A stretch of DNA of 64,000 nucleotides, taken from positions 1,116,001-1,180,000 of the forward strand of contig NC_134769.1 in the NCBI RefSeq assembly GCF_050436995.1, in the 5' to 3' direction. The notes under the pieces were generated by a model. It was not told the DNA's origin. It worked only from the letters and a program-made list of their open reading frames with translations, and searched no databases. This DNA comes from Anticarsia gemmatalis. Lineage: Eukaryota; Arthropoda; Insecta; Lepidoptera; Erebidae. A program made the translations under genes and the position numbers. Positions 60,540-64,000 of this stretch are shown piece by piece (the stretch's first letter is position 1; each line of letters begins with the position of its first letter).

Positions 60540-60870
60540 AAAAGGACGTATGAACTACTGAAAATAAGGTCGCTTAAGACGTTTGTGAAAAGGACTTATA
60601 GGCGATTGAAAATAAGGTCCCTTGAGACGTTTGTAAAAAGGACTTATGAGCGATCGAAAAGAAGGTCGGTTAAGACGTTTTTCAATTAAATGGTTTTGTT
60701 GTAGCTTGGAAAGGAAAGCATACGCCCTGTATGTGCTATTGGAAATAAGGACTGTTAAGACGTTTTTCAATTGGACGATGTGGTATATGAATATGTTGAT
60801 AATCTCAGTGGGAACAGGTCTTATGAAATACTGAAAATAGCGTCGGTTAAGACGTTCTTTCAATTAAGTG
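60540..60870. repeat. 48-bp tandem array with degenerate copies
   Basis: Three adjacent copies start at 60540, 60588 and 60636 (exact 48-bp spacing), built around AAAAGGACTTATGAGCGAT and GAAAATAAGGTCGCTTAAG with ACGTTTGT. Looser copies around 60745 and 60825 keep the GGT(C)GGTTAAGACGTTTTTC core. As 48 is a multiple of three, the minus strand stays open with a 16-residue repeat; I do not take this as evidence of a gene. Confidence 0.85.
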
Positions 60871-61807
60871 CATTGCAATGTCTACGTGATGCTAAAATAC
60901 GCACATATAAAAGTTTTTAAAGGGTTCTTAACCATTTCTGTTGATTTAATTTTTGTAACTTATCTTTGAAAATAAGTTCTACTTATGCTCAAAGGTAAAG
61001 ATAATATGAATCGGCAAGGATTTAATCATTATTTTTGGATGTTAAGAAAACGGGGAAATAAAGGTTCTATCAGTCTTTCGCATTAAAATATGCCCCATTT
61101 TGAACCTGCTGTAAATTTAAGGCCCGTTTACCTATTGCGGTGTCGTAAGTTCGATTTCCAATAAAAAAATTAAATCCAAATGTTTTATTTTTTGGTTAGT
61201 TATACTTTCGTATGTTACTATGGGAGTTGGCTTCTTATTTGTCAAAAAAGCTAGTCCCATTTTGATGCCTGTGCCCCATTCTAAGTCGTCTCTGGGTAAG
61301 CGCAAGTGTATGAGTGGTCGATTTAGTTCTTATAGCTATCGATTATCGACAATTGAAATGTTTTAAGGCTCTCGGTTTTGAACCTTTAGCTTAATTCTTT
61401 GTTATTTTGAAAAAAAAAATAAACATAATTGTATATAATAATGTTTGTTTTATTAATTTTAGTAATAATCACCTTTGAGAACAGTTTTTTTAAGTGTATT
61501 AAACGATTTAGACACTTTCTATGATACATTTATTACTTAACTACAATAAATTACGTAAATAGTCTCAAACATAAGCTAAAATAAGCTAAAATTTTATTTT
61601 GTAATCATCATTGCACTGTATGCTAGCGCCATCTATCAAATAATGTAGTAACTATTTCATTACATAGAATGTTTTGGTAGGTGTTAGTATTGCCATCTGT
61701 TGTCATTTTTGCGAACAACTAATGTAACTGAAATTTCACGATCACTGCTAGTTATTATTTGACCCATAGATGGCGTAGTTCTACTGATATTAGTTTCGTT
61801 GCATAAG

Positions 61808-62254
61808 GCCCAGCGCAGACAGACCGGAATAATCCTCGCGCGGTCTCGAGCATTTTCTTTACGGCTCGCGGATGCTCGAGCATGCTCGCGACTGCTCGAG
61901 CCTGCGCGAGGAAAGCTTTTTAGGTTACCATTCTTAATTAAACTGGCCAGTTTTCGTGAAAATTCGTCAACGATGGTAGCCTGGGCCATGATTATAATTG
62001 CTCTTTTGACTGAAGAAGAATAAAAATGACGTTCTCTCTCTTTAAACTCAGTAACAACATTGAAATTTTTCGTACGATGCTCGCGCGTCCTCGAGTATGC
62101 GCGGGGATACCCGCGCATCCTCGAGGACGCGCGAGCATTTTTTGTCAGGTTCAAGCAATTATGCACTTTATTTTAATTAATTTAAAGTTGATTTTCAACT
62201 GCGTTAAAAAAATCCTCTCCGCTGCGCTCCTCTTGGTCTGCGCTGACCCTATTA
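61808..62254. mobile_element. GC-rich palindromic MITE
   Basis: The ends GGCCCAGCGCAGAC and GTCTGCGCTGACCC are imperfect inverses (12 of 14). The interior has clusters of CTCGAGCATGCTCGCG-type palindromes at 61836-61915 and a near-perfect 29-bp-arm hairpin at 62078-62139. It contrasts strongly with the AT-rich flanks. Confidence 0.6.
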
Positions 62255-62924
62255 GTAATTTATTTTTGTATACTATTTCATTGCTAGATTTTTTAATTTC
62301 ATTTAGATAATACCCAGAAAACCAAAGCGGATTATGAAAAATATATACTTGAGGTAATAAATATCTCTTAATATTTATTAATACTTTTTTTCACTGAAAT
62401 AATGTATTTAATTAATTATAGTTAAAATATTGTAATATTTTCGATCCTACAGTCAAACTGCATTAGTAGTTTTGTGGGTCATTTACTAAATACATATTAT
62501 ATTAATTAATAAATAAAATTTATAAAACAAGAATAACAGGGAGCTTACTTCGTATAAAAATAATGATTTTACTCTTATTAAGAAATTTAGCCAAAAACTG
62601 CTTAATTTAATACAAAAATAACAAGAATAATAGACAATATCTTATACCTCACACAATCAAACAGCATTTCCTTCGATCATTAAACAAGAAAATTAACATT
62701 ACCATGCAAATTCATACAAACACCCTTACATACAAATGTCCATACATCATGTATGTATGTATGCATTAAAGCAATGAAACATTAATATTCGCCTATTTCT
62801 CTATTCCTTTCAGTTCCGAGTACAATAAACTATAGGTAATAGGAAAGAAAATTATTTATGTATCAGTAAAATTATCATATTTACTACAAAGTAGCATAAG
62901 TACTTTATGGTCTGTGCTGTGAAT

Positions 62925-63640
62925 GCGACTGCAGCTGTGGTCTGGGGATCGATTCCCATTTCGGTCAAAATCATTTATGTATCAGTAAAATAATCATTTT
63001 TTTTTATTAGAACAAGGAAGTTTAAGTAAGAAGTGCTTTTGTAGAGTTTAGTCGTGATTGCGACTACCCCCGAGGTCTAAGGATCGATTCCGAGTAGGGA
63101 AAAGTGTTATTTTGGTTTGTATTATTTATTGTACAGTGAGTGCGTATCGTCGAGGTAGTCACATTCACCGGGTTTCACCGCATTCGCTAAGGTTTGATTC
63201 CCGGATCGGGACAATTACTATACTTAACGCTTGTTTATATTGTGAAATGTTCTGAATAAATTAGGTGATTGAATTTTGTATTGAGAATTCTGTCCTAAGT
63301 CAAAAGCCGCGGACAAAGTCGCGGGGAAATGTTAGTCACTATTAAAATCAGTTTTTCATAGTTCTAGTTTGCAATAGATCATACGATTACTCCAAGTCTA
63401 TATAACTATTGCAATAATTGCACCGACATCTAGGAAAATAAACGAAATTATCTTTAAATCTTTAATCGTCGCTTCTAAAAGTAGTTTTTAACAATATCTT
63501 ATGAATTTAATATTTATGTAGAAAAGTTTAGTTTTATGTCGGTTTATCACATTTAAAATGTAATTAGATAGGGATAGGAGTCAGAGGGCAGGCTTTGCTG
63601 ATTGGGAGTCTCAGGTTTGAATCCTTGGTCGGATAAAGAT
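62925..63640 (+). repeat. Series of B-box-like modules
   Basis: GGGGATCGATTCCCATT (62944), AAGGATCGATTCCGAG (63079), AAGGTTTGATTCCCGG (63189) and AGGTTTGAATCCTTGG (63613) resemble Pol III B boxes. A 20-bp direct repeat (TTATGTATCAGTAAAATNAT, about 62857 and 62981) flanks the first. None has a matching A box and cloverleaf, so these are SINE 3' pieces or local duplications. Confidence 0.45.
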
Positions 63641-64000
63641 TTATTTAAGGTTTTAAGCAGGTAGTAATATATTTCCTAGTAATAGTGTGTTAATAACGGT
63701 TGTGTCGAATTCCAATTTTCTGAATTTTCTCCAATGGTAAGTGTATGGTGAAAAAATTAGTTCAGATACTGAAAAATAAACAAATACCTAATAAGAACTC
63801 AATAAGGGCTCGTTATATAGCAATATTCCTAAAATTCAGGCCAACATTTGACAAAAATCATCAATACTGACTCCTTCACTTTCATGGTGTCAGAATACCA
63901 TTATTTTACCTCTCGAAGACATCAATTTCATAATTTTCCTCAACACATTAAAGCAAGCGAATCCTCACCACCTAACGAGTATAGCACGCGAACAGTTAAC

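Larger units (their letters stand above)
58071..64000. other. Region downstream of Shal, repeats only
   Basis: No gene recognised. Repeats are listed separately: a palindromic repeat at 58740-59035, SINE fragments at 59313-59390 and 60065-60345, a 48-bp tandem array, a GC-rich MITE and B-box-like modules at the end. The longest open frame (minus strand, 61684-62166, 160 codons) crosses the MITE and looks accidental. Confidence 0.6.

Noticed and set aside
60540..60683. CRISPR-like array
   Set aside because: Units are contiguous without unique spacers, and the organism is an animal. A simple tandem repeat.
61684..62166. 160-codon open frame on the minus strand, the longest but two in the window
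   Set aside because: It runs across the GC-rich palindromic MITE, where Arg/Ala/Ser-rich translation follows from CG repeats. No domain or conserved motif.

Overview
The window is AT-rich nuclear DNA of an insect, almost certainly a moth or butterfly. Two things support this: introns and spacers packed with short repeats of types common in lepidopteran genomes, and one conserved animal gene with spliced exons. There is no bacterial-style gene organisation, no CRISPR array and no convincing intact tRNA or rRNA gene.

The only confidently recognised host gene is the 3' part of a Shal-type (Kv4) voltage-gated potassium channel on the + strand. Four consecutive coding exons lie at 46694-46856, 49137-49325, 50460-50612 and 55490-55588. 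They join in frame and give the last 200 residues of the channel: the end of the selectivity filter, S6 with the PVPV bend, the cytoplasmic tail with its QHHHLL targeting motif, and a C-terminus ending EASF with a TAG stop. The 3' UTR follows; its first AATAAA is at 56075. No exon for the T1 domain, S1-S5 or pore helix was seen upstream, so 1-46693 is best read as the end of a very long intron, more than 46 kb inside this window.

That intron is a graveyard of mobile elements. It holds at least ten copies of a SINE whose head resembles 5S rRNA, a second and different 5S-like SINE, two families of tRNA-derived SINEs, Helitron-like elements of the kind ending GGGTCAGCTAGT, and several MITE families with terminal inverted repeats. 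At 34191-37677 a degraded antisense Ty1/copia retrotransposon carries a nested tRNA-SINE and lies inside an 18-bp inverted repeat.

The structures most worth a second look are: a fold-back element with 157-bp arms (14467-14907); an 818-bp element with 38-bp inverted termini and about 13 ACAGTA/TACTGT motifs (15419-16236); a mariner-derived MITE with 56-bp inverted repeats and a transposase fragment (42426-42634); a GC-rich inverted-repeat element (12835-13198); a palindrome-bearing GC-rich MITE (about 61808-62254); a 48-bp tandem array (60540-60683); and a duplicated block in the first Shal intron seen here. The region after the gene (about 58100-64000) holds repeats only. I found no evidence of a new multi-gene system. 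The novelty is in repeat architecture and possibly an alternative Shal 3' exon at 53649-53801.
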